Program-made: the position numbers and the translations under genes
Shown here: one piece after another, positions 25,142-33,859 of the stretch
Layout: every line of letters starts with the position of its first letter
How positions within the stretch are numbered: the first letter of the stretch is position 1
The notes under the pieces: generated by a model
What the model was told of the DNA's origin: nothing
What the model saw: only the letters and a program-made list of their open reading frames with translations
The model's database searches: none
Source of the DNA: Actinomycetospora callitridis
GTDB taxonomy: Bacteria; Actinomycetota; Actinomycetes; Mycobacteriales; Pseudonocardiaceae
Reading direction: 5' to 3'
Length of the DNA stretch: 64,000 nt
Assembly: GCF_028737265.1 (NCBI RefSeq)
Contig: NZ_JAQZAK010000005.1
Span: 248,001-312,000 of the forward strand

Positions 25142-25441
25142 GTGGCGGACGCCGTACGGGTGCATCCTCCTCAGGACGAGCCGTCGGACGGGCTCGACCG
25201 TCGCGACCGGGAGATCCTCGCGTTCGAGCGCCAGTGGTGGAAGTACGCCGGCGCCAAGGAACAGGCGATCCGCGAGCTCTTCGACATGTCCGCGACGCGC
25301 TACTACCAGGTGCTCAACGCCCTGGTCGACCGTCCGGAGGCCCTCGCGGCCGATCCCATGCTCGTGAAGCGCCTCCGCAGGCTCCGTCAGAGCCGGCAGC
25401 GGGCCCGTGCGGCGCGTCGCCTCGGAGTCGAGCCCCGTTGA
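25142..25441 (+). CDS. DUF3263 family protein (Rv0430-like)
   Basis: A 99-residue basic, helical protein, DRRDREILAFERQWWKYAGAKEQAIRELFDMSATRYYQVLNALVDRP followed by an Arg/Ala-rich tail. The REILAFERQWWK...ATRYYQ pattern is the DUF3263 signature, which resembles a sigma-factor/HTH-like region, so nucleic-acid binding is likely but unproven. The GTG follows GGGAGG at good spacing. Neighbours def and the LytR-C gene reproduce the mycobacterial order Rv0429c-Rv0431. Confidence 0.85.
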   Translation: MADAVRVHPPQDEPSDGLDRRDREILAFERQWWKYAGAKEQAIRELFDMSATRYYQVLNALVDRPEALAADPMLVKRLRRLRQSRQRARAARRLGVEPR

Positions 25442-25513
25442 TGTTCTCCTGACTCCGAGGCGGTCTTCCGCCGAGCGAGCGGGGCGGACACGGTCCGCCG
25501 AGGGGAGCACGAG

Positions 25514-26287
25514 ATGACAGGGCCCGGGTCCGCCGACGCCTCGCGGATGCGTATCGCGGGCATCGTCCTGCTCGCGATCGCCGGCGTGGCCGCCGTGGTC
25601 GGTCTGCTCGCGCTCGGCGGGGAGGGGCCCTCGAGCCCCACGGCCGCGCCCGCGAGCCCGACCGCGACACCGCTCCCCGGCGCCAACGGCGCCCCCGCGC
25701 CCGGCGACCCCGCCGCCCCGAACCAGGCCGGCCTGCCGCCGGCGCCGGGCACGCCCGGTGGTCCTGCCCTTCCCGGCCCGGTCCCCGGCGGACCCGGCGC
25801 GCCCGGTGTCGCCGCTCCCGGCACCCCCGGCGCTCCCGGCGGCGGCCCTGCCGTCGGCGCGCCGATCGTGCCCGGCGGCGGTCCCGGTGGCCCCGGCGCT
25901 CCCGGCGCTCCCGGTGGCCCGGGCGGTGCGGGCGCGCCCGGTGGCGGCGGCGGCGTGGTGGCCGGCGGTTCGGGCGGCGGCTCCGGTGGCGGCGGCGTCT
26001 CGGCCGTCGGGGTCCGCGTGTTCAACAACTCGACGATCCCGGGTCTCGCCGATCGCGCGGCGAGCGAGATGCGCGCGCAGGGCTGGAACGTCGTCGAGGT
26101 CGGCAACTACCCGTGGGGCACGATCCCCGTGAGCACGGTCTACTACCGCCCCGGCACCGACGAGCAGGGCGCCGCGAGCGCCATCGCGGGCCAGTTCGGT
26201 CTGCGCTCGGAGCCCCGCTTCGACGGCATCCAGAGCGCCTCGCCCGGCGTCATCGTCATCGCCACCAACAACTGGGGCTCGAGCTAG
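25514..26287 (+). CDS. LytR C-terminal domain protein (VirR-like)
   Basis: A 257-residue cell-envelope protein. Residues 13-33 are a membrane anchor (GIVLLAIAGVAAVVGLLALGG), about 38-170 a collagen-like Gly/Pro/Ala linker, and about 172-257 a LytR_C domain (VGVRVFNNSTIPGLADRAASEMRAQGWNVVEVGNY). It occupies the place of M. tuberculosis Rv0431 (VirR), linked in the literature to membrane vesicle formation and envelope integrity. The linker is unusually long and repetitive. Its stop TAG begins a tandem repeat with the end of the converging AAA ATPase gene. Confidence 0.85.
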   Translation: MTGPGSADASRMRIAGIVLLAIAGVAAVVGLLALGGEGPSSPTAAPASPTATPLPGANGAPAPGDPAAPNQAGLPPAPGTPGGPALPGPVPGGPGAPGVAAPGTPGAPGGGPAVGAPIVPGGGPGGPGAPGAPGGPGGAGAPGGGGGVVAGGSGGGSGGGGVSAVGVRVFNNSTIPGLADRAASEMRAQGWNVVEVGNYPWGTIPVSTVYYRPGTDEQGAASAIAGQFGLRSEPRFDGIQSASPGVIVIATNNWGSS

Positions 26288-26332
26288 TCCTCTCCGGCAG
26301 CTAGTTCTCTCCGGCAGCTAGTTCTCTCCGGC
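26284..26332. repeat. 17-bp tandem repeat at convergent gene ends
   Basis: Three consecutive units (26284-26300, 26301-26317, 26318-26332, the last shortened), each CTAG-T[T/C]-CTCTCCGGCAG. Read on the minus strand every unit encodes the last residues Gly-Glu-Asn (or Gly-Glu-Asp) and the TAG stop of the AAA ATPase gene, so the end of that gene is triplicated. Confidence 0.85.
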
Positions 26333-28627
26333 GTAGGCCTCGAGCGCGGCGAGCTGCCGGGGGTCCAGCGAGGGCCGCACGGCCTCGCGGGCGGTGGCCA
26401 GGTCGCGCGCCGACACCTCGGTGGACTCCAGCGACGTCCGCATCGCCGTCAGGGCCGCCTCGCGGATGAGCGCGGCACAGTCGGCCGCCGAGTAGCGGTC
26501 GAGGTCCTCGGCCAGCGCGTCGAGGTCGACGTCGTCGGCGAGCGGCGTGTCGCGGGACGACGCGCGCAGGATGTCCGCGCGGGCGGCGGCGTCCGGCGGC
26601 GGCACGTACACGCGGCGCTCGAGACGCCCGGGACGCAGCAGCGCGGGGTCGATGAGCTCCGGGCGGTTGGTGGCCGCGAGCACGACGACGTCGCGCAGCG
26701 GCTCGGCGCCGTCCAGCTCGGTGAGCAGGGCGGCGACGACCCGGTCGGCGACCCCGGCGTCGGTGGACCCCCCACGGCGTGGCGCCAGGGCGTCCACCTC
26801 GTCGAGGAACACCAGCGCGGGCGCGGCGGCCGCGGCCCGGCGGAACAGCGCGCGGACCGCCCGCTCGGACTCGCCGACGTACTTGTCGAGCACCTCGGCG
26901 CCCTTGACGACGAACACGTTCAGCGCGCCCGTGCCGGCCAGCGCCCGCACGAGGAACGTCTTGCCGCAGCCGGGGGGCCCGTAGAGCAGCACGCCGCGCG
27001 GGGGTGACACCCCGAGCCGCGCGAACGAGTCGGGGTAGCGCAGCGGCCACAGCACCGTCTCCGTGAGCGCCTGCTTCGTCTCGACCATGTCGCCGACCCG
27101 CTCGAGGGTCAGCCCGCCCGAGGACAGCGTCTGCGAGCCCGACGACAGCGACGCCGGGCGCACCGAGGTCACCGCGCCGAGCAGGTCGTCGGTCTCCAGC
27201 GTGGGGTCGTCCTCGCCGGCGCCCACCCGCAGCGCCGCCCGGACCGCCGCCTCCCGCCGCAGCGCGACGAGGTCGCCCGCGACGAAGCCCGGGGTCCGCG
27301 CGCCGACGGAGGCCAGGTCGACGTCCTTGGCGAGCGGCACCCCGCGCAGCAGCACCCGGAGCAGCTCGGCGCGGTCGCGGTCGCCCGGGGCGGGCAGGGT
27401 CAGCTCGCGGTCGACGAGGTCGGGGCCGCGCAGCCGCGGGTCGAGGGACTCGGCCCGCGACGAGGTCACGACCAGCGCCACCCCGGGCGTGTTCACCGCG
27501 CCCCGCAGGGACTCGAGGACCAGCGTCGCCAGCGGCGGCGGCTCGGAGGCCGGCAGCAGCACCTCGGCGTCGGTCACGAGGAGCACCGACGGCATCGACG
27601 AGGTGGCGTCGTCCACGGCCTCGCGCACCCGGGCGGCGGCCGCGCCGGCCTCGATGGCGGCGGCGCCCGGCCCGTCCAGGCGGACCACGCGCGCGTCGGT
27701 GTCGGCGGCCACGGAGCGAACGAGCGTCGTCTTGCCCACGCCCTCGGGCCCGCTCACCAGCACGCCGAGGCGCGGGGCCGCGCCGAGGCGTTCGAGCAGC
27801 TCGGGGCGGCGGAAGACGAGGTCGAACCACTCGCCGAGACGGCGCGCGGGGTCGGCCTGCCCCACGAGGTCGGCGACCGCGACCACGGGCTCGGTGGGCA
27901 CCGACTCGACGGGCTCGGTGACCACGACCGGCCCGGCCTGCGTCCCGGCGGCCCGCGTCCCGGCGGCCTGCGTCTCCGCGACCTGCGTCGGCCGGGCCTG
28001 CGTCAGCACGGCGGACGACCCCGCGGCCGTGCCCGTGCTCGCCCCGTTGCGCCACCGCACGACCGTCGTCGGCCCGACGCAGAGCGCCGCGGACGGGTCG
28101 GCGCCCGCGGGCGGCTCGGCGGCGGTGACCGTCACGAGCTCGGTGGTCCAGGTGCCGCCCAGGGCCGCCGCGAGCCCGCGCCGGGCGCCCGCGGCGTCGG
28201 AGCCCGGGGTCGGGGCGAGGTCCTGGGGCAGCAGTGAGAGCGTGTCGCCGGGCAGCAGGACCTTGCCGGTCAGCGCGAGGCGCAGCGTCTCCGGGGCGAG
28301 GGCGACGGTCGCGAGGCGGGAGCCGGCCAGCTCGATGCCGCGTGCCACGGCCACCGGTGCGGCCGCGACCCCGACGGTGGCGCCGTCGACGACGCCGGCG
28401 TTGACCATCGTGGTCTCGTCGAGCACCGCCGCGCCCGGTGCCGCCGGCGCCGGGGCGGGGGCGACGAGGGCGGCGGTGGTGCGCGCCCCCGTGACCCGCA
28501 CGGCGCCCCAGGCCTCAACGCCCAGGGCGGTGATGACCTCGGGGTGCAGGCGGACGACCCCGCGACGCGCGTCGCCCGCGGACGTGCCGAGACGCGCGAG
28601 GAGGTCGACCCCGTTCGGCGCGGTCAC
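26318..28627 (-). CDS. CDC48/VAT-like AAA ATPase (Rv0435c-like)
   Basis: A 769-residue protein with an N-terminal double-psi-barrel-like region (residues 1 to about 200) and two AAA modules. Module 1 has Walker A GPEGVGKTTLV but a weak Walker B (VLLVTDAEVLL), so it may bind without hydrolysing. Module 2 has Walker A GPPGCGKTFLV, Walker B ALVFLDEVDAL, sensor 1 LAATNRPELIDPALLRPGR and arginine fingers. It matches the M. tuberculosis Rv0435c type of protein-unfolding ATPase; actual substrates unknown. It starts at a GTG overlapping the pssA stop (GTGA) and is last in psd-pssA-ATPase. Confidence 0.9.
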   Translation of the reverse strand: MTAPNGVDLLARLGTSAGDARRGVVRLHPEVITALGVEAWGAVRVTGARTTAALVAPAPAPAAPGAAVLDETTMVNAGVVDGATVGVAAAPVAVARGIELAGSRLATVALAPETLRLALTGKVLLPGDTLSLLPQDLAPTPGSDAAGARRGLAAALGGTWTTELVTVTAAEPPAGADPSAALCVGPTTVVRWRNGASTGTAAGSSAVLTQARPTQVAETQAAGTRAAGTQAGPVVVTEPVESVPTEPVVAVADLVGQADPARRLGEWFDLVFRRPELLERLGAAPRLGVLVSGPEGVGKTTLVRSVAADTDARVVRLDGPGAAAIEAGAAAARVREAVDDATSSMPSVLLVTDAEVLLPASEPPPLATLVLESLRGAVNTPGVALVVTSSRAESLDPRLRGPDLVDRELTLPAPGDRDRAELLRVLLRGVPLAKDVDLASVGARTPGFVAGDLVALRREAAVRAALRVGAGEDDPTLETDDLLGAVTSVRPASLSSGSQTLSSGGLTLERVGDMVETKQALTETVLWPLRYPDSFARLGVSPPRGVLLYGPPGCGKTFLVRALAGTGALNVFVVKGAEVLDKYVGESERAVRALFRRAAAAAPALVFLDEVDALAPRRGGSTDAGVADRVVAALLTELDGAEPLRDVVVLAATNRPELIDPALLRPGRLERRVYVPPPDAAARADILRASSRDTPLADDVDLDALAEDLDRYSAADCAALIREAALTAMRTSLESTEVSARDLATAREAVRPSLDPRQLAALEAYAGEN

Positions 28628-29781
28628 GGCCGGTCGTCCCGGGGCCGGTCATCGCGGGGCCGGTCGTCGCGGTGCCGGTCGTCGCGGTGCCGGTCGTCCC
28701 GGTGCCGCCGCAGTCCGAGCCGGCGGGAGCCCCGGGGGCGACGGCCGCCCGGGATGCCGCTCTGGGCGGGTGGCGGCGGCGGCAGCGGGCCGGTGCGCTC
28801 CGGGCCGCGGGCGCGGTCGCGCTCGTAGTCCCGCTGGTAGTCGAACTCGCGGGGGTAGTCGCCGTCGCCGTTGCGGTCGCGGTCCCGGTCGCGGCCGATG
28901 TTGCGGGCGGCGGTCCCGGCGCGCGCGGCGGCGCCCGCGACCCGTCGACGCAGCGGGCGCCGGGGCGGAGCCAGCCCGAGCCGGCGGTGGGCGCGGCGCA
29001 CCGCGCGACGCTGGCGCGGCGGCACGTGCCAGACCTCGGGGTGGCGGCCCAGCCAGCGGTAGCGGTTGGCCGCGTAGGGGATGTGCAGCAGGTACGCGCC
29101 GACGGCGACGGCGTAGACGACGAACGGGAAGGTCACCAGCGCGGCGGCGGCGAGCGCGACGGCCACGAGCAGCGGGGCGACGAGCCGCGGCGGGACCCGC
29201 ACGCTCTTCAGCGACGCCGTCGGCACCCGGCTGATCATCAGCGCGCCGACCATCACCGTCCACACCGACACCACGATCGGCTGCGACCAGAAGCCCGGGC
29301 CGAGCTGGACGTCGAGCGCCAGCGGGGCCAGCGCGACGAGCGCGCCGGCGGGCGAGGGGACGCCGACGAAGAACTCGCCCGCGTACGGCGGGGCCTCCTC
29401 GTCGTCGGAGAGCGTGTTGAACCGGGCGAGACGCAGCGCCGCCGAGACGACCATGGCGAGCGCGACCACCCAGCCGATGCGGATGTCGTTGAGCGTCCAG
29501 AGGAACAGGATCAGCGCGGGCGACACCCCGAACGAGATGCAGTCCGACAGCGAGTCGAGCTCGGCGCCCATGCGGCTGGTGGCGTCGAGGAGACGGGCCA
29601 GGCGCCCGTCGAGGGCGTCGAACACCGCGGCGAGGGTGATCGCGGCGAGGGCGGCGGCGCGGTTGTCCGTGAGCATGAACTGCACGCCGGAGAGCCCGGA
29701 GCACAGCGCGAGGACGGTGACCGCGTTCGGCAGCAGGCGCACCCCGCGGCCGCCGCTGCGCTCGGCGATGTCGGGCGTCAC
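28624..29781 (-). CDS. pssA: CDP-diacylglycerol-serine O-phosphatidyltransferase
   Basis: A 385-residue membrane enzyme making phosphatidylserine. The CDP-alcohol phosphotransferase motif is DALDGRLARLLDATSRMGAELDSLSD with the expected Asp-Gly-Ala/Arg and Asp pattern, among about eight membrane segments. Beyond the usual length of about 260 residues there is an added hydrophilic tail with arginine-rich and acidic stretches, a PPPPPA run and five RHRDD/RPRDD pentads encoded by 15-base tandem repeats (28630-28704). Start GTG overlaps the psd stop (GTGA); stop overlaps the ATPase start. Product is the substrate of Psd. Confidence 0.9.
   Translation of the reverse strand: MTPDIAERSGGRGVRLLPNAVTVLALCSGLSGVQFMLTDNRAAALAAITLAAVFDALDGRLARLLDATSRMGAELDSLSDCISFGVSPALILFLWTLNDIRIGWVVALAMVVSAALRLARFNTLSDDEEAPPYAGEFFVGVPSPAGALVALAPLALDVQLGPGFWSQPIVVSVWTVMVGALMISRVPTASLKSVRVPPRLVAPLLVAVALAAAALVTFPFVVYAVAVGAYLLHIPYAANRYRWLGRHPEVWHVPPRQRRAVRRAHRRLGLAPPRRPLRRRVAGAAARAGTAARNIGRDRDRDRNGDGDYPREFDYQRDYERDRARGPERTGPLPPPPPAQSGIPGGRRPRGSRRLGLRRHRDDRHRDDRHRDDRPRDDRPRDDRP
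28630..28704 (-). repeat. 15-bp tandem repeats in pssA 3' end
   Basis: Five units of 15 bases (for example CCGGTCGTCGCGGTG) encode the C-terminal [H/P]RDDR pentads of PssA. Unit sequences differ by one to three bases. Confidence 0.85.
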
Positions 29782-30542
29782 CGGGGCAGTGTCCCGGCGT
29801 CCGGGAGATCCGCGAGCACCGTCTCGCCGCCGACGGCGCGCTGGCCGGGCTCGACGCGGACGGTGCTGCCCGGCGGCAGCAGCAGGTCGACCCGCGAGCC
29901 GAACCGGATGAGCCCGTAGACGTCGCCCGCCCGCACCTCGTCGCCCGGCGCCGCGTCGCACAGGATGCGCCGCGCCACCAGCCCGGCGATCTGCAGGACG
30001 GCGAGGTCGTGGCCGTCGGTGCCGTGCACCCACATCGCGGTGCGGGCGTTGGTGTCGCTGGCCGCGGGCAGGTCGGCGGACAGGTAGCCGCCGGGACGGT
30101 GCTCGACGGCCTGGACCTGGCCGTCGACCGGGATGCGCTGCACGTGCACGTCGTAGACCGAGAGGAACACGCTGACCCGCGGTCGCGGGCCGGGCGGGAG
30201 GCCGAGGGCGACGAGGTCCTCGGGCGGCTCGGCGGTGTCGACGAGGCTCACCGTGCCGTCGGCGGGCGCCACCGCGATGCCGGCACGCCGCGGTGTCTGC
30301 CGGTGCGGCGCGCGGAAGAAGGCGGCGACGCCTGCGGTGACGGCGAGGGCGGCGAACGTGCCCCGCCCGCGCAGGGCGCGCAGGCCGAACGCGGCGGCGG
30401 CGACCGCGCCGATCACGGGCCGGCCGCCGGGGTGCAGCGGGGGCAGGGTGTCGCGGACGAGCGTCAACGCGTGGCGCACCGTGCCGCCGGGCGGGCCGGA
30501 CGGGCGGTCGGCCTCTCGGGGGGAGTGGTCGGACAGGACCAT
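29778..30542 (-). CDS. psd: Phosphatidylserine decarboxylase (archaeal type)
   Basis: A 254-residue decarboxylase turning phosphatidylserine into phosphatidylethanolamine. ADGTVSLVD, FLSVYDVHVQRIPVDGQV, and RFGSRVDLLLPPG are family motifs; the Gly-Ser in RFGSRVD is the self-cleavage site giving the pyruvoyl cofactor. N-terminal hydrophobic segments anchor it. It is first in an overlapping operon with pssA, the enzyme supplying its substrate, and the AAA ATPase. Gene order equals M. tuberculosis Rv0437c-Rv0436c-Rv0435c. Confidence 0.92.
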   Translation of the reverse strand: MVLSDHSPREADRPSGPPGGTVRHALTLVRDTLPPLHPGGRPVIGAVAAAAFGLRALRGRGTFAALAVTAGVAAFFRAPHRQTPRRAGIAVAPADGTVSLVDTAEPPEDLVALGLPPGPRPRVSVFLSVYDVHVQRIPVDGQVQAVEHRPGGYLSADLPAASDTNARTAMWVHGTDGHDLAVLQIAGLVARRILCDAAPGDEVRAGDVYGLIRFGSRVDLLLPPGSTVRVEPGQRAVGGETVLADLPDAGTLPR

Positions 30543-30900
30543 CGTCGGTACGGATCCCTCTCGTCGACGGCGCGCGCAGGAAACCTATCGGCCGGGCGGG
30601 AGGTGCGACGAGGTGGGAAGGCCCGGGATGGGGCCGGGGCCGCCAACCCCCGAGTCGGCGACCCCGGCCGGGAACCGCTCGTCCGCTCCCCAGCGACAAG
30701 CGGTTGGTCCTGTGAGGGGCCCACCCGGTCAAGTGCCCGGACGCGTCGAGACGCTGTCGATGACACCTGTCACACATGGTGCCCGATGTCGCGTCACGGC
30801 GGAAGTGCGGGTCGCCCCAACGGCGCAACCGAAACGCTCGACGGGCGGGTGAACCCCCGATCGAGCCCCCCGCCCGGGGCTCCATCGAGCCCCACGCGCA
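30543..30900. other. Intergenic region psd-moeA
   Basis: 358 bases between the start of psd and the stop of moeA, both leftward. It should hold the promoter of psd-pssA-ATPase. A short inverted repeat TGACA-CC-TGTCA is at 30761-30772. On the minus strand, TTGACC (about 30726-30731) is a -35-like hexamer, but no clear -10 follows. No gene is supported. Confidence 0.4.
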
Positions 30901-32163
30901 TCACCCGTCCAGGAGCCACACCTCGACGACCTCGCCGGCCTCGACGCGCGTCGTCTCCTCGCCGACCACGAGCAGGCAGTCCGCGCGGGCCAGCGCGGCG
31001 AGCAGGTGCGAGCCCGGCGCGCCCACCGCGGTCACCGTCCCGTCGACGGCGTTCAGGCGCCCGCGACGGAACTGGCGGCGCCCGGGCGGGGAGTCCAGGG
31101 GCTCGGACAGGCGGGCCCGCACGCGCGGGCGGCCGGGCTGCGGGTGGCCGAGCGCGGCGCGCAGGACCGGGCGGACGAAGACCTCGAACGACACCAGCGA
31201 GCTGACCGGGTTGCCCGGCAGCGTCACCACCGCGACGTCGCCCGTCGGCCCGTGGTGGTGCCCGAGCCCCTGGGGCATGCCCGGCTGCATCGCGACCTTG
31301 GCGAACGTGATCCCGCGGTCGGTGAAGGCGTCCTTGACCACCTCGTAGGCCCCCGCGCTGACCCCGCCCGAGGTCAGGACGAGGTCGACGGGGTCGTCGG
31401 CGCGGGCCGCGAGGGCCTCGTCGAGGGTGCCCAGGAACTGGTCGACGTCGTCGGGCACGAACCGCAGGAGCTCGGCGACCGCGCCCGCGTCGGCGACCGC
31501 CGCGGCGAGCATCGGCCCGTTCGACTCGTGGATCTGGCCGTGGCGCAGCGGTTCGCCCGGGGCGACGAGCTCGGAGCCGGTGGAGAGCACCAGCACCCGC
31601 GGCCGGCGGCGCACCGCGAGCGTCCCGGCGCCGACGGCGGCGGCGAGCCCGACCTGGGCCGGGCCGAGCACCGTGCCCGCGGGCAGCACGACCTGGCCCG
31701 CGGTGACGTCCTCGCCGGCGACCCGCACGTTCTGCCCGGCGGCGACCGCCCGCTCGATCCGCACCCGCTCGGTGCCGGCGTCCGTCCACTCGACCTGCAC
31801 GACCGCGTCCGCGCCGTCCGGCACGGCGGCGCCGGTCATGATCCGGTGCGCGGTGCCGCCGTCGAGGGCGGGGCCGTCGGTGCGCCCGGCGGGGATGTCG
31901 GCGGCGACGGGCAGCTCGGCGGGCACGTCGGCCAGGTCGGCGCTGCGCACCGCGTAGCCGTCCATCGCCGAGTTGGAGAACGGCGGCAGCGCCATCGGGG
32001 AGACGAGGTCCTCGGCGAGGATCCGTCCCAGCACCCCGGCCAGCGGCACCGTCTCCGTCGCCGTCGGCCCCAGCAGGGCAGCCACGGCCTCGGCGTGCTC
32101 GGCGACCGGCCGCATGGCCGAGGGATTGCCGTGGTCGTGCCCGTGTCCCGTCACGGCGCGCAT
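30901..32163 (-). CDS. moeA: Molybdopterin molybdenumtransferase
   Basis: A 420-residue enzyme inserting molybdate into adenylated molybdopterin. Family motifs: PPFSNSAMDGYAVRS, GTAHRIMTGAAVPDGADAVV, VLSTGSELVAPGE, SNGPMLAAA, LTSGGVSAGAYEVVKD, MQPGMPQG and LPGNPVSSLVSFEVFVRP. The ATG at 32163 is used; 32115 is a shorter alternative. An N-terminal His-rich stretch (GHGHDHGN) precedes the conserved region. It corresponds to M. tuberculosis Rv0438c (moeA2), between psd and groEL2. Divergent from the kinase gene. Confidence 0.93.
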   Translation of the reverse strand: MRAVTGHGHDHGNPSAMRPVAEHAEAVAALLGPTATETVPLAGVLGRILAEDLVSPMALPPFSNSAMDGYAVRSADLADVPAELPVAADIPAGRTDGPALDGGTAHRIMTGAAVPDGADAVVQVEWTDAGTERVRIERAVAAGQNVRVAGEDVTAGQVVLPAGTVLGPAQVGLAAAVGAGTLAVRRRPRVLVLSTGSELVAPGEPLRHGQIHESNGPMLAAAVADAGAVAELLRFVPDDVDQFLGTLDEALAARADDPVDLVLTSGGVSAGAYEVVKDAFTDRGITFAKVAMQPGMPQGLGHHHGPTGDVAVVTLPGNPVSSLVSFEVFVRPVLRAALGHPQPGRPRVRARLSEPLDSPPGRRQFRRGRLNAVDGTVTAVGAPGSHLLAALARADCLLVVGEETTRVEAGEVVEVWLLDG

Positions 32164-32245
32164 CGTCCCGCCCGCCGCGTGACCTCGCGATCGGGCCCCG
32201 CGATCCGGTCCGGGGGAGCACCCCCGCGGCGTTAGGGTCATCGGC

Positions 32246-33682
32246 GTGGCGGACCGGAACACGCAGGACCTGACCGGGCAGCGGCTCGGTCACTTCCGCG
32301 TGGACGGGGTAATCGGCCGCGGCGGGATGAGCGTGCTCTACCGCGCCACCGACACCCGTCTGGGGCGCCGCGTCGCGCTCAAGGTCATCGACGAGGCCCT
32401 CGCCGCCGACCGCGAGTTCCGCGAGCGCTTCACCGACGAGGCCCGCAACACCTCGGCCGTCGACCACTCCCACGTCGTGCCGCTCTACGACTTCGACGAG
32501 ACCGACGGCCACCTCTACATCGCGATGCGCCACGTCGAGGGCCCGGACCTCGCCAGCGTCATCGACGGCAGGCCGCTCACGGTGGCGCGGACGCTGCGCC
32601 TGCTCGGCCAGGTCGCCGACGCGCTCGACGCCGTGCACGCCCGCGGCCTCGTGCACCTCGACGTCAAGCCCGCCAACGTCCTGGTGACGACGCGGGAGTC
32701 CGCCGGCGAGCACGTCTACCTCGCCGACTTCGGTCTCACCCGCCGCGGCGCCACCGGTCACCGCACCTCGGGCGGCGACTTCCTCGGCTCGCCCACCTAC
32801 GCCGCGCCCGAGCACCTGCGCGGCGAGCCCGTCGACGCGCGCACCGACGTCTACTCGCTGACCTGCGTCCTCTTCACCTGCCTCACCGGCCGCGCGCCCT
32901 ACCTGGGCTCGGTCACCGAGGTCATCGACGGCCACCTGGGCGGCGAGGTCCCGTCGGCCGCCGAGCTCGCCGGGCTCGACCCGCGCCTCGACGACGTCGT
33001 GCACCGGGGCATGGATCCCGATCGCCCGCGCCGCCACGAGTCGGCCAGCGCCGTGATCGAGGCCGCCCGGGGTGCGTTGATGGTCCCGGGCCCGGCGCCG
33101 CTGGTCGGTCCGCCGCCGCGTCGCCACGCCGCGGGCCCGCCCCGCCGCGCCGGGGTGCCGCCGGTGCGTCCGGTCGCCCCGGTCGCCCCCCTCGCCCCGG
33201 TGCCGCCCGTGCCTGCCGTGGGGGCCGCGACGAACGGGACCGCGTCGGCCCCGGGCGACGCCCCCGCCGGTGACCGGCCGCCGTCCGCGCCCGAGGCGGA
33301 GGTCGCGTCGGCCGCGGTCGCGGCACCCGCGAGCAGCACCCCGCCGTCGACCCCGCCGTCGACCCCGCCGTCGACCCCGCCGTCGACCCCGCCGCGGGGT
33401 GCGCCGTCCGGGCCCCCGGCTCCGGGGCGTCCGCCGTCCGGCCCGTTCCCGGCGCCCGACCGGCCCGGACACCCCGGCCCGGCGGGACCTCCCGGCCCGC
33501 CGCCGGGGCCGTTGACGCGGTCGTCGGTCGCGCCGCCGATGCGCCTGCGCGACCCCGTGCCCCCGGACCGCGACGGGTCGTTCGCCCGCAACACGGGACC
33601 CGTTCCGCCACGGGTCGTCGCCCTCGCCGGGGCCGCCGTGCTCCTGGTGCTCGTGGTGCTGCTCGTCCTGCTCCTGGCCTGA
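32246..33682 (+). CDS. Ser/Thr protein kinase with C-terminal membrane anchor
   Basis: A 478-residue kinase. Residues about 15-275: glycine loop IGRGGMSVLY, VALKVI (Lys), catalytic loop HLDVKPANVL, DFGLT, and the activation segment GSPTYAAPE. The catalytic loop has Leu in place of the Arg of HRD, so it is a non-RD kinase. A Pro/Ala-rich linker with four STPP repeats (33341-33388) leads to one membrane segment at the very end (VVALAGAAVLLVLVVLLVLLLA), so there is essentially no external sensor domain. GTG start 8 bases after a TAGGGT -10, indicating a leaderless mRNA. Confidence 0.9.
   Translation: MADRNTQDLTGQRLGHFRVDGVIGRGGMSVLYRATDTRLGRRVALKVIDEALAADREFRERFTDEARNTSAVDHSHVVPLYDFDETDGHLYIAMRHVEGPDLASVIDGRPLTVARTLRLLGQVADALDAVHARGLVHLDVKPANVLVTTRESAGEHVYLADFGLTRRGATGHRTSGGDFLGSPTYAAPEHLRGEPVDARTDVYSLTCVLFTCLTGRAPYLGSVTEVIDGHLGGEVPSAAELAGLDPRLDDVVHRGMDPDRPRRHESASAVIEAARGALMVPGPAPLVGPPPRRHAAGPPRRAGVPPVRPVAPVAPLAPVPPVPAVGAATNGTASAPGDAPAGDRPPSAPEAEVASAAVAAPASSTPPSTPPSTPPSTPPSTPPRGAPSGPPAPGRPPSGPFPAPDRPGHPGPAGPPGPPPGPLTRSSVAPPMRLRDPVPPDRDGSFARNTGPVPPRVVALAGAAVLLVLVVLLVLLLA
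33341..33388 (+). repeat. 12-bp tandem repeats in kinase linker
   Basis: Four exact copies of CCGCCGTCGACC coding for the PPST repeats of the kinase's proline-rich linker. Confidence 0.85.
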
Positions 33683-33723
33683 GCCCGACACCCGGGACCA
33701 CGTCGGTTGCACTCACCCGACCC

Positions 33724-33766
33724 GAGTGCCAGCATGAGGTTGGCACTCGGTAGTGTCGAGTGCCAG
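33724..33766. promoter_or_regulatory. CIRCE (HrcA) operator with three half-sites
   Basis: TTGGCACTC at 33740-33748, 9 bases, GAGTGCCAG at 33758-33766 matches the CIRCE consensus (TTAGCACTC-N9-GAGTGCTAA). An extra GAGTGCCA at 33724-33731, also 9 bases from the central TGGCACTC, forms a second inverted pair in opposite polarity. The element lies 94 bases before the groEL2 ATG. Confidence 0.88.
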
Positions 33767-33859
33767 GTCGGGCCGGTGAGGCCGGCGCAATGGAGCCGGT
33801 CGTCCGTCGCGGGCACCTCCCGACCGCGCACACGTGTCCCACATCGGAGGACCACCCGT

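Noticed and set aside
26301..28055. Long open frame in another frame over the AAA ATPase gene
   Set aside because: Composition is Arg/Ala/Gly-rich shadow of the ATPase codons; the ATPase frame has all AAA motifs.
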